64,000 nucleotides of DNA from Mortierella alpina (lineage: Eukaryota > Mortierellomycota > Mortierellomycetes > Mortierellales > Mortierellaceae), in the NCBI GenBank assembly GCA_029449245.1, contig JANATF010000019.1:372001-436000 (forward strand). The letters run 5' to 3'. The position numbers and the translations under genes are program-made. Of the stretch, positions 1 through 15,000 are shown in pieces. The stretch's first letter is position 1, and the number at the start of each line of letters is the position of its first letter. The notes under the pieces were generated by a model. It was given only the letters and a program-made list of their open reading frames with translations. It searched no databases and was not told the origin of the DNA.

Positions 1-33
1 TCAGTATATCACTATACAGTGCTCACGTTACAG

Positions 34-624
34 TTGCTTGGCCAGGGCATCAAGATCTTTGCGATGGACATTGTTCCGAATGCATACACAGACCTAATGA
101 TGGCGCTCGAGGTCGCACGCCCCGTGGTTGCATGGATCATCGACAAGTTTCTCAACTTTGTCCAGCCAGTATGGCACGCCGTCTCATGGCTCTCTTGGAC
201 GGTCTTTGTCACCACGCGGACTTGTCTAGCATGGGCTCACTTGAGGATCGCTGTACCGGTCAAGGAGCTTTGGGATTCGAGGTTTGCCCCAGCGCTGGCC
301 ATCGTGTTGACAACAGCTGTCGGTCATACAAAGGCCTTGTCTAGCCTAATCCTTCAATGGGGGTTCGCAATCGCAGCTGCCATGAGCCCTGTGTGGGGGG
401 TCGTTGTCAAGCTGACCCAGATCCTCCAGGAGCTCTTGATCAAGTCTGGAGCCATGGTCGTGCAGCTGTCGGGCGGACTCGGCGAGCGCGTCCAAGAGCT
501 CATCACGAGGCTGGGACCGCAATTCCAGGCATTCAAGGAGCAGACAGGACAGACCATGGACGACGTCGTGCTGGCAACCAGCAATTTCATGATGGACTGG
601 GTGAAGAAGGAGAAGCGCGAGTGA
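34..624 (+). CDS. 3' end of a gene for an unrecognised, partly hydrophobic protein
   Basis: The frame is open from the window edge and ends at TGA 622-624. A likely 3' splice site (pyrimidine/CTCAC then TTACAG) ends at 33, so the last exon probably starts at 34; the gene begins outside the window. The visible ~196 residues have several long hydrophobic or amphipathic helices (for example around WLSWTVFVTTRTCLAW and ILQWGFAIAAAMSPVWGVVV) and a charged C-terminus ending KKEKRE, which suggests a membrane-associated protein with a basic cytosolic tail. I do not recognise the family. An A-tract lies 25 bp downstream. Confidence 0.6.
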   Translation: MLGQGIKIFAMDIVPNAYTDLMMALEVARPVVAWIIDKFLNFVQPVWHAVSWLSWTVFVTTRTCLAWAHLRIAVPVKELWDSRFAPALAIVLTTAVGHTKALSSLILQWGFAIAAAMSPVWGVVVKLTQILQELLIKSGAMVVQLSGGLGERVQELITRLGPQFQAFKEQTGQTMDDVVLATSNFMMDWVKKEKRE

Positions 625-644
625 TGTCCCACAAACGTACACAA

Positions 645-649
<5 letters not shown>

Positions 650-675
<26 letters not shown>
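650..675 (+). repeat. Poly(A) tract, 26 A
   Basis: Uninterrupted run of about 26 A just after the stop codon of the first gene. It lies in the presumed 3' untranslated region and its length may be imprecise in the assembly. It could also mark the tail of an old retrotransposed fragment, but nothing upstream supports that. Confidence 0.8.
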
Positions 676-846
676 GAACGGCGTGTCCGTCTGGTGTACA
701 TTTTGCGGAGCGTGGCCCGTGAGAACTTTTTGCAATACTTCTATTTGTCCTCCACGCCTCTGCACACCATCTCTTGTCTCGTCCATTCCTCATTTCCATT
801 CCTACTGCTAAACACTCACACACACTTACACACGAGAAGCTTAGCA

Positions 847-2855
<2,009 letters not shown>

Positions 2856-3032
2856 AATGGCACAAGATGAAAAAGGGCCGCAGAATGCACGGAAAGCCCT
2901 CTTTGTAACAAAGAAACTTTTGATAGAGTCTCTCAAGAAATACAGACAAGATCTTTGTGAACATGTTTTATAGGTTTATATATGAGTTTGGAACAAGTGT
3001 GTGTTTTGGTTTCTGATGCAGCTTGGAAAAAA

Positions 3033-3038
3033 AATAAA
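3033..3038 (+). promoter_or_regulatory. Polyadenylation signal AATAAA of the CBS gene
   Basis: AATAAA in an A-rich stretch about 180 bp after the CBS stop codon and 25 bp before the end of the convergent SR-protein gene. The two transcripts probably overlap or nearly meet here. Confidence 0.5.
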
Positions 3039-3063
3039 AGGACTAGCACATCCTTTTTACCAG

Positions 3064-4850
3064 CTAAGGAGTCGCAGAGCGAGCCCCAGGAGACACGGAG
3101 CGAGGACGAGGTGAGCGAGGTGAGGGCGACCTAGAGTGACCACCGACATCCGCACGGCCATGACCCTTGTCACTGGCATCACCGTTTTCGGGGGAGGGCG
3201 ATCGCGATGGGCATCTGCGGACCTTGGGGGAGGATTCGCGTTCACCGCTACGATCCCTAACAGGCGAGCGAGAGTTGGTGGCACGACGGCGAGAGTCAGC
3301 TGCGCCAGGCGATGAGCGGCGTGGCTCAGCGGGACTGGCGCTGCGGCGGTCTCCTCCCCGAGATCCACGGCGATCTGGGCTGGGAGAGCGGCGACGTGGG
3401 GAGCGCGAGCGGCGGCGTGGGGGTGAGCGGCCACGACGAGCTGGCGATCTGGAGCGGTTGCGTCCACCTCCACGCTCGTATCTCCATGAGGAGCTGGGAG
3501 GGTTCTTGGCGAACTATAATTGTCAAATGTCAAGTCAATGGATCGGCAGATACCAAAAGATGCGCTGCATGCAGATCTACGGAGGAGTAGTGCTGCAGTA
3601 CAATCAAAAAGGTTCCTTACCTGCACATTGAGACGGTACCCATCAAAGCGAGTATCCTTCATCTCATTGTATGCATCCCTGGCGTCCCTGTCATCCTCGT
3701 ACTCGACAAAGGCGTAGCTGATTCGGTCATACATCCAGGCGCGAACGCAGGCAGGTAACGGAGGAGAGTCGTAAAAGATGTTCAAAGAGCAGTGTTCAGT
3801 AAGACAGAATAGGGGTTTCCTTGACGTCGCGGGGGGATGGGGCCGACCGATCGCCTTTCCAACTCGAATATGGGGTCCTCTTTTTTTCTTCTTCTTCTCA
3901 ACGCTCTCCGTCGCCATGCCACCACTGTTGGGCCGCTGATATTGGATTCTGGACCGATCGCCGATAATCGATGTGTTTGCTCTTTTTTTTCATGCTTTCG
4001 AGTTTCTTTTTTGTTTTGGACTGGATCGCCGTCTTTTCCTCCCCGAAGTGTCTGCTATGGATTCGAGGGCCTTGCGGCGCTGATGACGATGAGATCGGAG
4101 CCGACAGCGATGGGTGGCTGATTCCGCAGGGAAAACGAGGAGTAGAAGGAAGATATAGAGTAGGAGCTGGGATCGTCCGACCCGCACAGGGATGGCTCTT
4201 TAGCTTGAAAAGGGATGATGAAACGAGAACGTATTGAGGAACAGTAATGGACAATAGTGAGCTCCAATCCGCCACCCCTCTCTTGGCAATCCTTTTGTTT
4301 TGCAGGCGCGAGACACATATGGCGCCATATTTTGTTTGCTGAAAGTGCATGTAGGACGCTGATAAGGCGATAGTGAGGTGGAGCCCCGACGCTTTTCCGT
4401 AGTGTCGCATGATGGATGTCCTTTGTTCCGTTGGCTCCCCGAAATACCGACGCCATCATCCTCCAGTGAGGTAATATTAATAACAAACCCACCGGGGGGG
4501 TTTGCTGAGGTTGCACGGTTGCACGGATAGCCCTGCAAACTCCCACAAGTCGCATCGCTTCCCACATTGGTACTGCTTGGTCAGGACAATGCACTTACGG
4601 CCTGGAGGAGCTGTCGCGGGGGGCCGGAATATCGCAGCGCACCAATGGGCCGAATCTAGTGGAATGAGACGAGTAGATGAGTTGGCTGCCTGCAGGTATG
4701 CGTGTAACAAGCCTGGCGAAGTCAGACGTCGTAATGCTATAGCGCTGTGGCAGAGGCAATGGGGTACCTTTCAAACTCGTACGCAAGGTCCCTGGCGCGG
4801 GATCGCTGGCTGAAGCCAGAGACGTGGAGGGTCTTTTGTCTACCAGACAT
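3064..4850 (-). CDS. srp1: SR-family RNA-binding protein (one RRM plus RS tail), Srp1-like
   Basis: Probable pre-mRNA splicing factor in the nucleus. Exons on the minus strand are 4850-4768, 4655-4599, 3717-3621 and 3513-3064, in phase, 228 aa. The N-terminus is a single RRM (about residues 7-80) with RNP2-like LHVSGF, the segment CDIPAPR and RNP1-like YAFVEYEDDRDARDAY. The pattern AYEFERFGPL..CDIP resembles fission yeast Srp1 as I remember it. The rest is an Arg/Ser/Pro tail with many RS, SPRR and SRSP repeats, the usual substrate of SR kinases. Intron 2 (4598-3718, 881 bp) is far longer than others in the window and could carry a regulatory exon. The gene is convergent with CBS and divergent from the formin gene. 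Confidence 0.88.
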
Positions 4851-5561
4851 GCTGTAATGAGGTGCAAACGGAGAGGGGATGGGGGAATGGGGGAGGAGAA
4901 AACAAAAAGAATTGAGGGAGAGAGATGGAAAATAGAAAAAAAAGCTTGCGGTCATCCATGATATGGCTGCAGCATGAAACGTGAGGTGACTGCGAGATGT
5001 AGATTCACACAAACTCGTCGTCAGGCTCAGGGGCCACTGCAGGACAAGAGGACGGGGCCCCTGGGCCGTGGTTGGCTGGCCGACGGGTGCGTCAAGATTC
5101 TCATTGGGGCGTGCCAGCCGGGGCCGACGACTGGGGGGTATTTGCGTCGACGGTGGTTCAGCAGACCAGCTCTCGGGCTGGCAAAGCCATGGTCGCACGC
5201 CCAGCCCAGCCCGCCAGTTTCACAGGCAAGGGTCGTCCTCGTCTATTTTACAGTTGATTGAGAGTTCTTCGGCCGCCCTTTTGTTCTTCAGTCTCCAGCC
5301 CTCGTTGTCCTTGTCCTTGTCCTTCTTCGCTGTCCTTCCTCGCCGTCCTCCACTGTCCCCTTCCTCGCCCTCTCATTCTCCTCGCCAACACGCATCCGTT
5401 GCGGCCGGGCGCCTTCGAATCGCCTTCGAATCGCCTTCCCATCCTTGCTTATTCCCAAAACAGCACCCGCGCAACCGCAACAGAAGCAGATTCGCCTTCC
5501 ACCTTGCCCTGAGTGTCACCCCATAGCCCATCGCCCATTCGGATTCGACCCGATCGCTGCC
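4851..5561. promoter_or_regulatory. Shared intergenic region between divergent srp1-like and formin genes
   Basis: About 710 bp between the two start codons with no convincing gene. It includes purine-rich DNA next to the SR-gene start (its 5' leader, pyrimidine-rich on the minus strand) and a strongly pyrimidine-rich stretch (about 5265-5460) leading to the formin start, typical of fungal leaders. No clear TATA box was identified. Short open frames here look like chance. Confidence 0.5.
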
Positions 5562-8500
5562 ATGGACAAGATTCTGCATCTGGGCAAGAAAAAGTCCACA
5601 AAGGCCGCCTCGCCTTCCTCCCCGCCAATCTCAATCTCCCTTCCCCACCAGAGCCCACCGCCACCTGCTGCAGCGGGCGCCTCGATTTCCCACTACCCCT
5701 CGCCGACCGCCTTCTCTGCACCTGCCGCCGGAGGCTACCATCCGACCACCCAGGTCAACCCGCCGCCGTTTGTGCCCAGAACTTCGTACCATCCCAGACC
5801 CAGCATTGACCAAGGTGGCAGCAGCAATAGCAACACCAGTAACGCCCTCTACAGCTCAACGCCGCAGCCTTACTGTCCTCCTCCACCCTCCACGCATACG
5901 CCTTATACCAGCAACTCTATTAGTGTCAACGGCATCCACAGCACCAGAGGTAGTAACAGTACCAGCAGCAATTACAGTAGCGACCACGCCAACCAGAGCT
6001 CAAATCACACCTACGGCAACGGCGGTGCCCATACCAACAGCAACAGCAACGGCTATCCCACCCCTAGGGCATCCAACAGCTCTGGCAGAAGCCACAATCA
6101 TAGCAACGGCAATAGCAGCGGCAATAGCAACAGCAACGGCTCAACCGCCCAGTTCGCAAGAGGCTATTCTATTGACTCGACTCGTCCACTTGCCTACGCT
6201 CCTTCTGCAGCCTCGACCTCTTCTACGCTCTACTCTTCCACATCGTCATCCACTCGACGTAGCCAATCCTCGCACTCCTCCTCGCATCATTCAGCCCCTG
6301 TCTCCTCTGCACGACCTAGTGTGATCGCAAGCTTTGCGTCCGGGAGCCATCCGCGTGTCTCCTCCATGGACCGCTCCACCTCTCACCACAATAGCCAACC
6401 ACACAACAACAATGCCAACTTTGATACCCAATCCATGCGATCCCACAGGTCGTCGGCTTCTGTGAGTGAGGCTGGTCGGACAGAGGCCATGTCACTGGGG
6501 CGTCCGCGGACAGACCAAGAAGTTGAAGATCGCTTTGTAGACTTCATGGTACGTATAGGACTTTTTGCATCGGCTTTACTCCACCAGCAACTGAGGGCGT
6601 GTATTTTTTTTTTTTTTGTTCTTTTTGAGTGGTGTAACCCAAAACAGAGGAGAGCAAAAGAGCGGGGCTCATATGAGGCCTGCACTCTTGTTCATTTACC
6701 ACTTGCCCTTTGGAATGCACTGCACCGCTCGTCAACGATCGGATGTACCATTGGACGTACATATGTTTTCATGCCCTTAACTGGAACTGTGGACACCAGC
6801 ACCCTCGTTTTTATTCTCTGGATGTACGTCTTTGATTTCACTTTGTAGCCCACATGGTCCGTTTCCTAACATGCTCAATTGCTACTCTACTGCTACTTAT
6901 AATCAGAATAACATGGGAATGCATGATGCAGAACATCGCAAGGCTATGCTGGGACTGAGCGTCGACAACAAGTGGAAGCTCATCTTTCAACACGAGTCGC
7001 AGGAGCAATTCAAGGTATGGTCTACATGGTAGTACACCTTGCTTTTATTTGTTGCAACCAGGCCACGGAGGGTGTCTGATAAAGTCTTATCGTTTCTCCT
7101 CTTACACCACAGGCCAAGAAGAGGGAAGAAGGGTACATTGACAAGTCCTCTCCTGAATACTACGTCAAGAGACTGCAGGCGGATGGCGATTTACGGAACA
7201 CAGACTCAAAGTTTTTGCTTGCGCTACATGTGTCCCTCAAGTCGCAGCCTATTTCGTATGTGTTCGCCGATCGGGCTTTTTTTGCCTCTGTGGCTGTGAT
7301 AATGCATAGCTGAGGGATGCGAACTAACTGCTTTTGGACGCCCCCCTTTTGCACTATCTTACGCGCGCGCCTGTGTTAGGTGGGTACGGGCGTTCATCCA
7401 GGGCCGTGGACAGCAGGTCTTATCAAACGCCCTATCCACCCTCAACCACCGTCCGTCGAGGTAAATACAGGATGAATTTCAGTACAGTTTTCTTTTGCCA
7501 GTGGCCCTTGTCTTGTCCTACCTATTCCTAAGCACTTTCACGCAAATTCCTTCATGGTCCACTGTAGACGCGACACAGATCTGGCAATGGAGCTCGAAAT
7601 TGTCAAGTGCTTAAAGACCCTCCTCAATAACCGATGGGGCGCGCAGGAAGCCATCAAATTTAATCCTTGCATCACCTCCTTGTGCTTTTCAATAACGTCG
7701 CCCCAGCTTCAGACGAGAAAGTTGGTCGTGGAAGTCCTCACGTTCTTGTGCTATTGTGAGGTACCCATGGGCCACAAGCTGGTTCTCGAGGGTCTCGACA
7801 GGGTCATGGAGTACTGGAAAGAGAATGCGCGCTTCGATGCCTGGATGCGTATTCTCGAGAATACGATCGACGGCCGTGGGCGGTTCGGAACCGTGGTTGG
7901 AATGAGTGAGGACCTCAAGAAGAATGGCACGCTGGACAGTCATCTGATCGAATATGTGGTACGTCTTCTTTTTCATGGACTCTGCTATCGCCGTGTTGAT
8001 ATGCTGTCGATATGCTGTCGATATTACAGCTGGAACAACGTACTCAATCCAATCCCTTTTTTTCTTTTTTTGCCAATAGCTGTCTAACGTTGTGTTCATC
8101 AATGCCTTACTGCAAGTGGTGGATGATATTGAGTTGCGGATGCATCTTCGTAGTCAATTGACCACTAGTGGGCTGACGCGCATCATGTCTGTAAGTTGGA
8201 TAGGCAGGGTTGACTATTTATTTGATATGGCGCCGCAAGGCAACCGACTAATCTATGGCCCGCTCGCCTCAATAGAAAATGAGAAGCCTCGGTCATGATT
8301 TGATTGATCGGCAGCTCGAAATTTACGAGGATGAGGCAGAGAACGATTATGAAGACATGGTCGAGTTTTACAACCACCAGATTCTGCACGACATGTCTGA
8401 CCCCTACGATGTGTTCCATGCCCTCTTGCGATCTGTCGAAAGCAGCAGGGCGTACGATTTCTTTCTCTCACTTCTGCAGCATATGCTTTTAATAAGGGAA

Positions 8501-11500
8501 GAAGGCGATCTAAGGTATGCCATCGTTAGTGCTGGCTATCGCAATGCTGAAAAAGGTTGAGCAGCCTGTTGTTAACCACATGCATTTTTGATGCACTAAA
8601 CCGTCGGTATTCGTAGGATTCGGTATTTCCAGTTGATGGATGCGATCATAACTCAAGTTGTTCTCGATCGACGCGGGATCACAGACAATTTCGACCAAAA
8701 ACTTGGCATATCAGTCAATCAACTGGTCAGCAAGTTGGTAGATCAGGATCGACTGACGCTTGCGATCGACGACGCAAAGCAGGCTAGGCATGAGTTGGAG
8801 ATCGTGAAGAGGCAAAAGAACGAACTAGAGCTCGAAGTCGGTCAGAAGGATGGTAATGACTCAGACTTTGGTTTTGCGATGGGCTTCTCTGTCTCTTTTA
8901 TGGCACGCAATTTCTAACCCATGCACATATGACGTGTTAGATGGGATGGTCTCACAACTCAAGTCCAACATCTATTCACTCGAGGATCTCCTGCGCCTCT
9001 CTCGACATACCATCCAGACATTACAGGCCAAGCTGAGTGATGTCGAGGCTCAAACACAGAACAAACTGGCGATTCAGGATGCACAGCTCAAACATCTACT
9101 AAAGTCGTTGCAGGATGCCAACGCCCTGATGGCAGAGGCTGGAATGCCAGCGGGTGTGTCGATCGGCACTGGTCCCAATGGCAGTACTGGTCACAACTTC
9201 CCAATGATTGACAAAGATCAGCTCCGGAAACTGATTGAGCAGACCAAGTTGGAAGGTGCGATCCTGCAGGATCGTTATGGAAATCATTTGCCAAGCTCTG
9301 TCGCTGCACCCGACCCAGCGCTTGCCAAGGATATCGAAAGGGTTAATGGGTACCAGTACACAGGAAAGCCAGCCTTACCTGCAGACCTTTTGGCGAGCCT
9401 TAACGCTTCCGGGCAGACCAATGGGAAGGGTGGCAAATCCTCCAAGCGAGGTAAGACATAGGGACCCCAAGTGCCAGTTTGCCAGCGTGTGCTGATCTCC
9501 TGTCTCTAACTGTGCCATCTTGCTTCGTTTCCTACACCATCATAGGCCACGGTCAAAGCGCCGGTGGTTCTGTACCTGAATCTTCAGGCTATGCCTCTGG
9601 TGGCCCACCCCTTCCGCCTCCCCCTGCCGGTACCGGTGGTATCCCTCCTCCTCCTCCACCTCCACCTCCTCCGCCACCACCCATGCAAGGAGGTGGAGGT
9701 CTGGGCGGCCTGCTTAGCAGTATCGTTTCCAAGGGAGGCTTGCAGAAGACAGCCAACGGCGACAACGGATCCGGTTCAGACTCGGATGAGCCCCCCGCAG
9801 GAAGTCTTGCAGCTATGCTGGCGGCCAAGAAGAAGAAGTTGGGTACAGCATCCAGTACGAGCCCGGGTACACCCAAGATCGGTGGCCCTACGCCACCAGC
9901 ACTGGCTCCTCCCAAAGCCGGCGGTCCTCCACCCCCACCGCCGCCACCTCCACCACCAGGCACGGGAGGACCTCCACCGCCACCGCCACCACCAGGAAAG
10001 GGAGGCCCACCGCCACCGCCAGGTCCCGGAGGTCCAGGAGCAATGCTGATGAACATGAACATGAACAAGAAGAAGGAGGGTGCCACCGCTGCGGTCAAGC
10101 TGAAAGCTCTCCAGTGGGACAAACTCAATTATATGGCGGTTGGCAATACTGTCTGGGGATCGGGTGACATGGACGAAAGTGCACTTCAAAAGGCTCTCGG
10201 TGAGAATGGTGTCTTTGGAAACATGGAGCAGCTCTTTGTGGCCAAGGTTGCAGAGTACAAGGAGCCCAGAGCGTCCAAGAAGAACTCGGAGATTTGTATT
10301 CTGGACCAACGACGTGCGTATCAGATCAATATTATGTTGGGAGGCATGAAGCATACGTATCCAGAGATCCGACAGGCTGTTTTGCGCATGGATGAAGACT
10401 TCATGACCTTGGTTCAATTGAGCAACTTGCTCAAGTTTGTTCCTGACGCTGAGGAGGTAAGTTTCTTGTCCAAGATTGAACATTTCCATTGTAAAAGGCG
10501 GCGCGTCTTCCTCTTGAGGTGCGGCGAGTGCAAAACATAATCTTGACTCATCCTTTTGTTTGCCTTCCGTAGACTGGAAAGCTCTTGGAGTACAAGGACG
10601 CGCCAGAGGATGTCAAGTTGACATTGGGTCGACCTGAAGCCTTCTTTGTCGAAATGCTCATGGTGGATCGCTACCCGCAACGCTTGGAAGGCCTCAAGTT
10701 CAAGGTGACGTTCCAGTCTCTACTGGATGGCGTCAACGAGGTAAGCACACGCGAAACTCATGATCTGCCACACCCTGCACTCGCTTTTGCTTACTCTTTC
10801 TCATGTTCATTACCGATATGTAGTCGATGGCATCCATTACAGAGGCGTCCAAGGGACTCAAGAATGCCAAACACTTCAAGCAACTGCTCAATCTGATTTT
10901 GATGCTCGGAAACTACATGAACGGGGGCGGCCATAACGGAGGCGCGTTCGGATTCAAGATTGCGAGCATTAACAAGCTGGTGGACACCAAGGCTTCCAAC
11001 GCTCCCAATATGACGCTCTTGCACTTTTTGACCAACATTACCGAATCCACCTTGCCCGAGGTCTTGGACTACCAAAAAGAAATCGGAGCCTGTGGAGACG
11101 CTTGTCGAGGTAAACGAGTTGAAAGAAAGCAGATGAACAGTGACATACCCATTTTTCTGTATACAAGTTTTTATGGCCACACTCTAACCACATATTGTTT
11201 GGTCTATTAGTGTCCCTGCCTGACTTGCAGACGGATTTCAATCTCATCAAGACAAAGATCCGAGAGACCAAAGCAGAGCTCAGCACACACTACGCCAACG
11301 GCAGAAAGACATGTCCCGAGGATCGGTTTTACGAGGTCATGCAGCCGTTCATTGAATCTGCAGAGAAGGCCTTTGCCAAGGCCGAGTCCGCCATGCTGGA
11401 TATGGAATCGCTGTACAAGGACTGTGTCAAATTCTACGGCGAGGACTCGGCTGTCATGAAACCCGACGAGTTCTTTGGTATCTTCAAGACCTTCATGTCC

Positions 11501-11878
11501 TCGTTTGAAAAGGCCAGAGACGACAATCATAAGCAAAAAGAACGTGAGGCCCAGCGTGAGAAGGCCAAGACTGCGGCCAAGGTCCGACAGGAACAAATGG
11601 CTGCTAAACGGAATCGGATCCAGGTTCAGGGTGGCGAGGAAGGCGGTCCGGACGATGGATCGGGAGGAGGAGGACGAGGGGACGACAAGGGAGTGATGGA
11701 CAGTCTGCTGGAGACGCTACGAAACGGCGGTGATAACGAGGCCTCGAGAAGGGACCGTCGACGCAAGAACCGTGTGCTGGACCATGCACCCACCAATGGA
11801 GTGGCGTCCAAGGCGCAGGATCTGTTGATGTCGCTTCGAGAAGACAATAATGCCCCAGTCACTTTGTTGCACGAATAG
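5562..11878 (+). CDS. Diaphanous-related formin (actin nucleator, GBD-FH3-FH1-FH2-DAD)
   Basis: Nucleates and elongates unbranched actin filaments under Rho GTPase control, in fungi at hyphal tips and septa. Thirteen exons: 5562-6548, 6907-7014, 7113-7255, 7380-7460, 7568-7958, 8080-8190, 8276-8514, 8617-8852, 8941-9450, 9546-10456, 10573-10740, 10824-11109, 11211-11878; all junctions are in phase, giving 1612 aa. Residues 1-310 are a disordered Ser/Asn/Pro-rich extension. A GTPase-binding/FH3 region spans about 315-765, followed by a coiled coil (from SQLKSNIYSLEDLL). The FH1 domain (about 955-1100) has long proline runs for profilin. FH2 (about 1105-1510) contains LKALQWDKL and GNYMNGG. Near residue 1553, DSLLETLR followed by RRDRRRK fits the DAD autoinhibitory motif. 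ATG 5562 is the first ATG in the open frame. It is a Bni1/SepA-type formin by architecture. Confidence 0.95.
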
Positions 11879-12055
11879 TCCGAAGCCTCCCCTCCCCATC
11901 CTCATACCACTTTGCATCAAGTTCCAGCAAACACACGCGCTTGCGAAAATATAATATGGGATTTTAAAGAAAGTTTTATGATACATTGAAGATGTGGACA
12001 GACGGCAGAAAAAAGCACAAAGTGAACTAAAAATACAATCTCAGTCGATCAGCGG

Positions 12056-15000
12056 TCATGAAGACGAGGAGGGTGTCTGTGGTAGTGCTGGTGGCATGGG
12101 CTCATCCTCCGGGTTAGCCACGGTGAGGCCACTCAAGGTCAAATTCGAGTTCGATGCAGCGTCCTGCAGCACCCGCAGCATCTCTGCCTTCTCGCCCAGC
12201 TCCTTTTCCAACGCCTTGAGCTGAAGCAGATCCTTTTTGTGCGCAGTCTTCAGAGTCGAAAGTTCATCCTGGAGCTCAGAGATCTGGCGGAGGTACCGTT
12301 CCTGGTTGCTGGCCAGAGTGTCCGTGTTTTGGTTACTCTCCATGATGATCTGGATCTGATCGTCCAGTGCCGTCCTGAGAATATCGAGATGTTGATTCTG
12401 CTGCTCAATGGTAGCCATTTGGTCCTGGTTCTGTTGCAGCAAGCCCTTCAGGGTCTCCGATCCTTCCATCAACATGCCCTCGCCTGCACAACATCAAAAA
12501 AGAATACGGTCAGAAAAATGTACATGAATGATCTTCCCGTATGCCAGTATAAAACTGAGCGGATGCCGGTCAGGTCTTTTACCTTCTTGCTGGCTCACCA
12601 GGGACATGTAACCAGTGATAAGGAGATGACGGTCATCAATCTCCTTCATCGTCTTCTCCAATGATTCCTTGAGATCAGCGACTTCTGACTTCAATGTATC
12701 GCGCTCCGTCACGACGGCCAGGTACTCGCTATTCAGCGAGAGACCAGCCTCACTCTGGGTACGTTGCGCCTCGTTGATACTCGTCATGCACTGGTCAATC
12801 GTCTTTTGCATCTCCTTGGTATGAGCAGCCGTCAACTTGTCCCACTGGGTCCGGCTGAGTTTCTCGACCGTCTTGATCTCCTCCTTGAGCGACGCAATCT
12901 TGGACTCGTGGACCTTGTCGTACGTATTTCTGGCCTGCTCCAACCGTCTCAGTGCACTCTCGCGTCCCTCCAACTGCTGCTTCTGTTCTGCGTAGTCCTG
13001 CTCCAATAGGTCCATCTGTCGCTGCACACCCTGCAGTCGCTGCTCCAACCCGTCGCCTCGCACGGTCTGCTCGTGCACCTTGGCTTGGCTGCTTGCCAGC
13101 TCCTCCATCTTGCTTTTGAGATCGTCTTCACGGCGTCCCAAGTCCCGCTCCAGCTTGGTCACCTTCTCTGTGAGCTGTATCTTGTCAAACTCAATCTCCT
13201 GAATGGTCTGGCGCAGAATATCGTCCACCTTTGTCATTTCCTCGCGGGATTGCTTCATCTGTACGACCTCATCCTCTAGTGACGAGACCAGTTCGTCCAG
13301 GGCTTCGACAGTGGCCAGCGAGCGGCTCAAATCCAGAACCATCTCCTCCGAGACCGGCTCAACAACAGCAACACCAGGCTCGGTTTTGACACAAGACAGG
13401 TCCACCATCGATGACCGCAGCTCCTCAATCTCCTTTCTCAGCGAGTCTCGTTGTTTCTGAACCTCGTGGGTGGTGCGCTTCAGGCTGGCAATCTCTGACT
13501 CGTACTGGGACCGTCCCTCATCCCGTGTGAACTGCTGGAGACCGTTGACCTTCTGTAGTGCGTACAACAGCTCGAGGCTCGTTTTCACCAGCTCCTCCTT
13601 GATCTCCTTGTCCGTGCCCACAGTATAACCAATTGTCTGGGAATCTGGCGCTGATAAGCTGCTGTTGAGTTCATCGATCCTGCGTCGCAAAGCAAGCAAT
13701 GCCTCCTGACCGTGAGATTGCATCTGTCCCAAAGAGTCGAACGCGTCCACCTTCTTCTGCAGATTACTCAACAAGTCCTGCTGCTTCCTCTCCTTCTGTG
13801 CATAGCCCTCGGCTTGAATGGCATATGAATCGCTAGTATGGCGATAATTGGCGAGCTCCCTTTCCAGCGAGTTGATCGTAGACTTGAACAGTGCCGCATC
13901 GTCATCCCTCTTCTTGACCTGGTTAGACACCGTCTCCAAGCGTGACTCCAAATGTACAATCTTTTCCTCCGAGCCGTGAACCGCGTCCTTCAAGAATGCC
14001 GTTTCCTTTTCCCGATCGTCCGCCAATTTCTTGACCAACGCCAGGCTTTGCTTTAGCATCTCCATCTCTTGATTGGCTCTCTGCGTGGCCGATTCCCGTT
14101 CCCGCTCCGCAATCTTCTTGAAAGACTCGATCGATCCAGAGGCGGCTCGGGCATTCGAGAGCTGCAGATCCTTGTCAGCGAGTTCCTCTTGCAGATGGCC
14201 CAATTGCTGTAGACCTTCGTTCCTTTCCTCCTCCATCCGCCACATCTTGGATTTTGTGGCCGTCAGGAGGTCATCCTTCTCCTTGACCAATTTCTGAGCT
14301 CGGATAACTTCCCGATCCGCGTCCCGCAGACGGCCTTCAAGAGTACTGATCCTGTCCAAGTCCTGCACCAAGGAGCGGGTTTTGACGGCATCGTACTGCT
14401 GCTTCTGTTTGGCCAGACTCTTCTCCTTCTCCTTGTACTCGTTCTGAAGGATATCGTAACGTCTCTTCAGGGCACCCAGCTCCTTCTCCTTGACGTCTAT
14501 GCTCTGTTGCATTGCTGTCTTGCCTTTCTCAGACCGAGTCAGAAGCTTGGTCAGATTGTCTTCTTTCGCCTGCGCCTCCTCCAGGTCAGCCAGTGCCTTA
14601 TCATGATTTGCAGTGAGTTGAGAGAGTTTCTGCTCAAAGTAGTCCGAGTTGTTGCGCCAAGTCGACTCTTGTTCTTTGACCGCCTCCAGCTCCTCCGTCA
14701 ACTTGGCGATCTTCTCCTCGCTGGCTTTCATTACTCTCGTCAATGTGGCTTCCAGCGGCTGAGGGGTGTAGCCCTCCTGGCCTTCCTGTCCTAACCGAGC
14801 TGCTCGTGCGACCATGTCTTCATCCTCTCTCTAAAGATCAAAGAGAATAGAAAAATATATGCTGAGCCTCTTGGCGCGTGTAGAATGTTATCGGCAGCCG
14901 GAAAATAAAATAAAAGTTCTTGATATCAACATACTGCGTCCAGCTTCTGCTTCATCTTCTCGTACTCCTTCTCCTTCTCGCTGATCATCATAACGACTGT

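Noticed and set aside
3057-3917. 286-aa open frame on the minus strand with a fragment of an RRM
   Set aside because: It reads exon 3 of the SR gene correctly but passes the intron and reads the RS exon in the wrong frame. The spliced model gives a full RRM and RS tail.
9589-10128. Gly-rich 179-aa frame antisense to the formin gene
   Set aside because: Mirror of the FH1 proline codons; no independent support.
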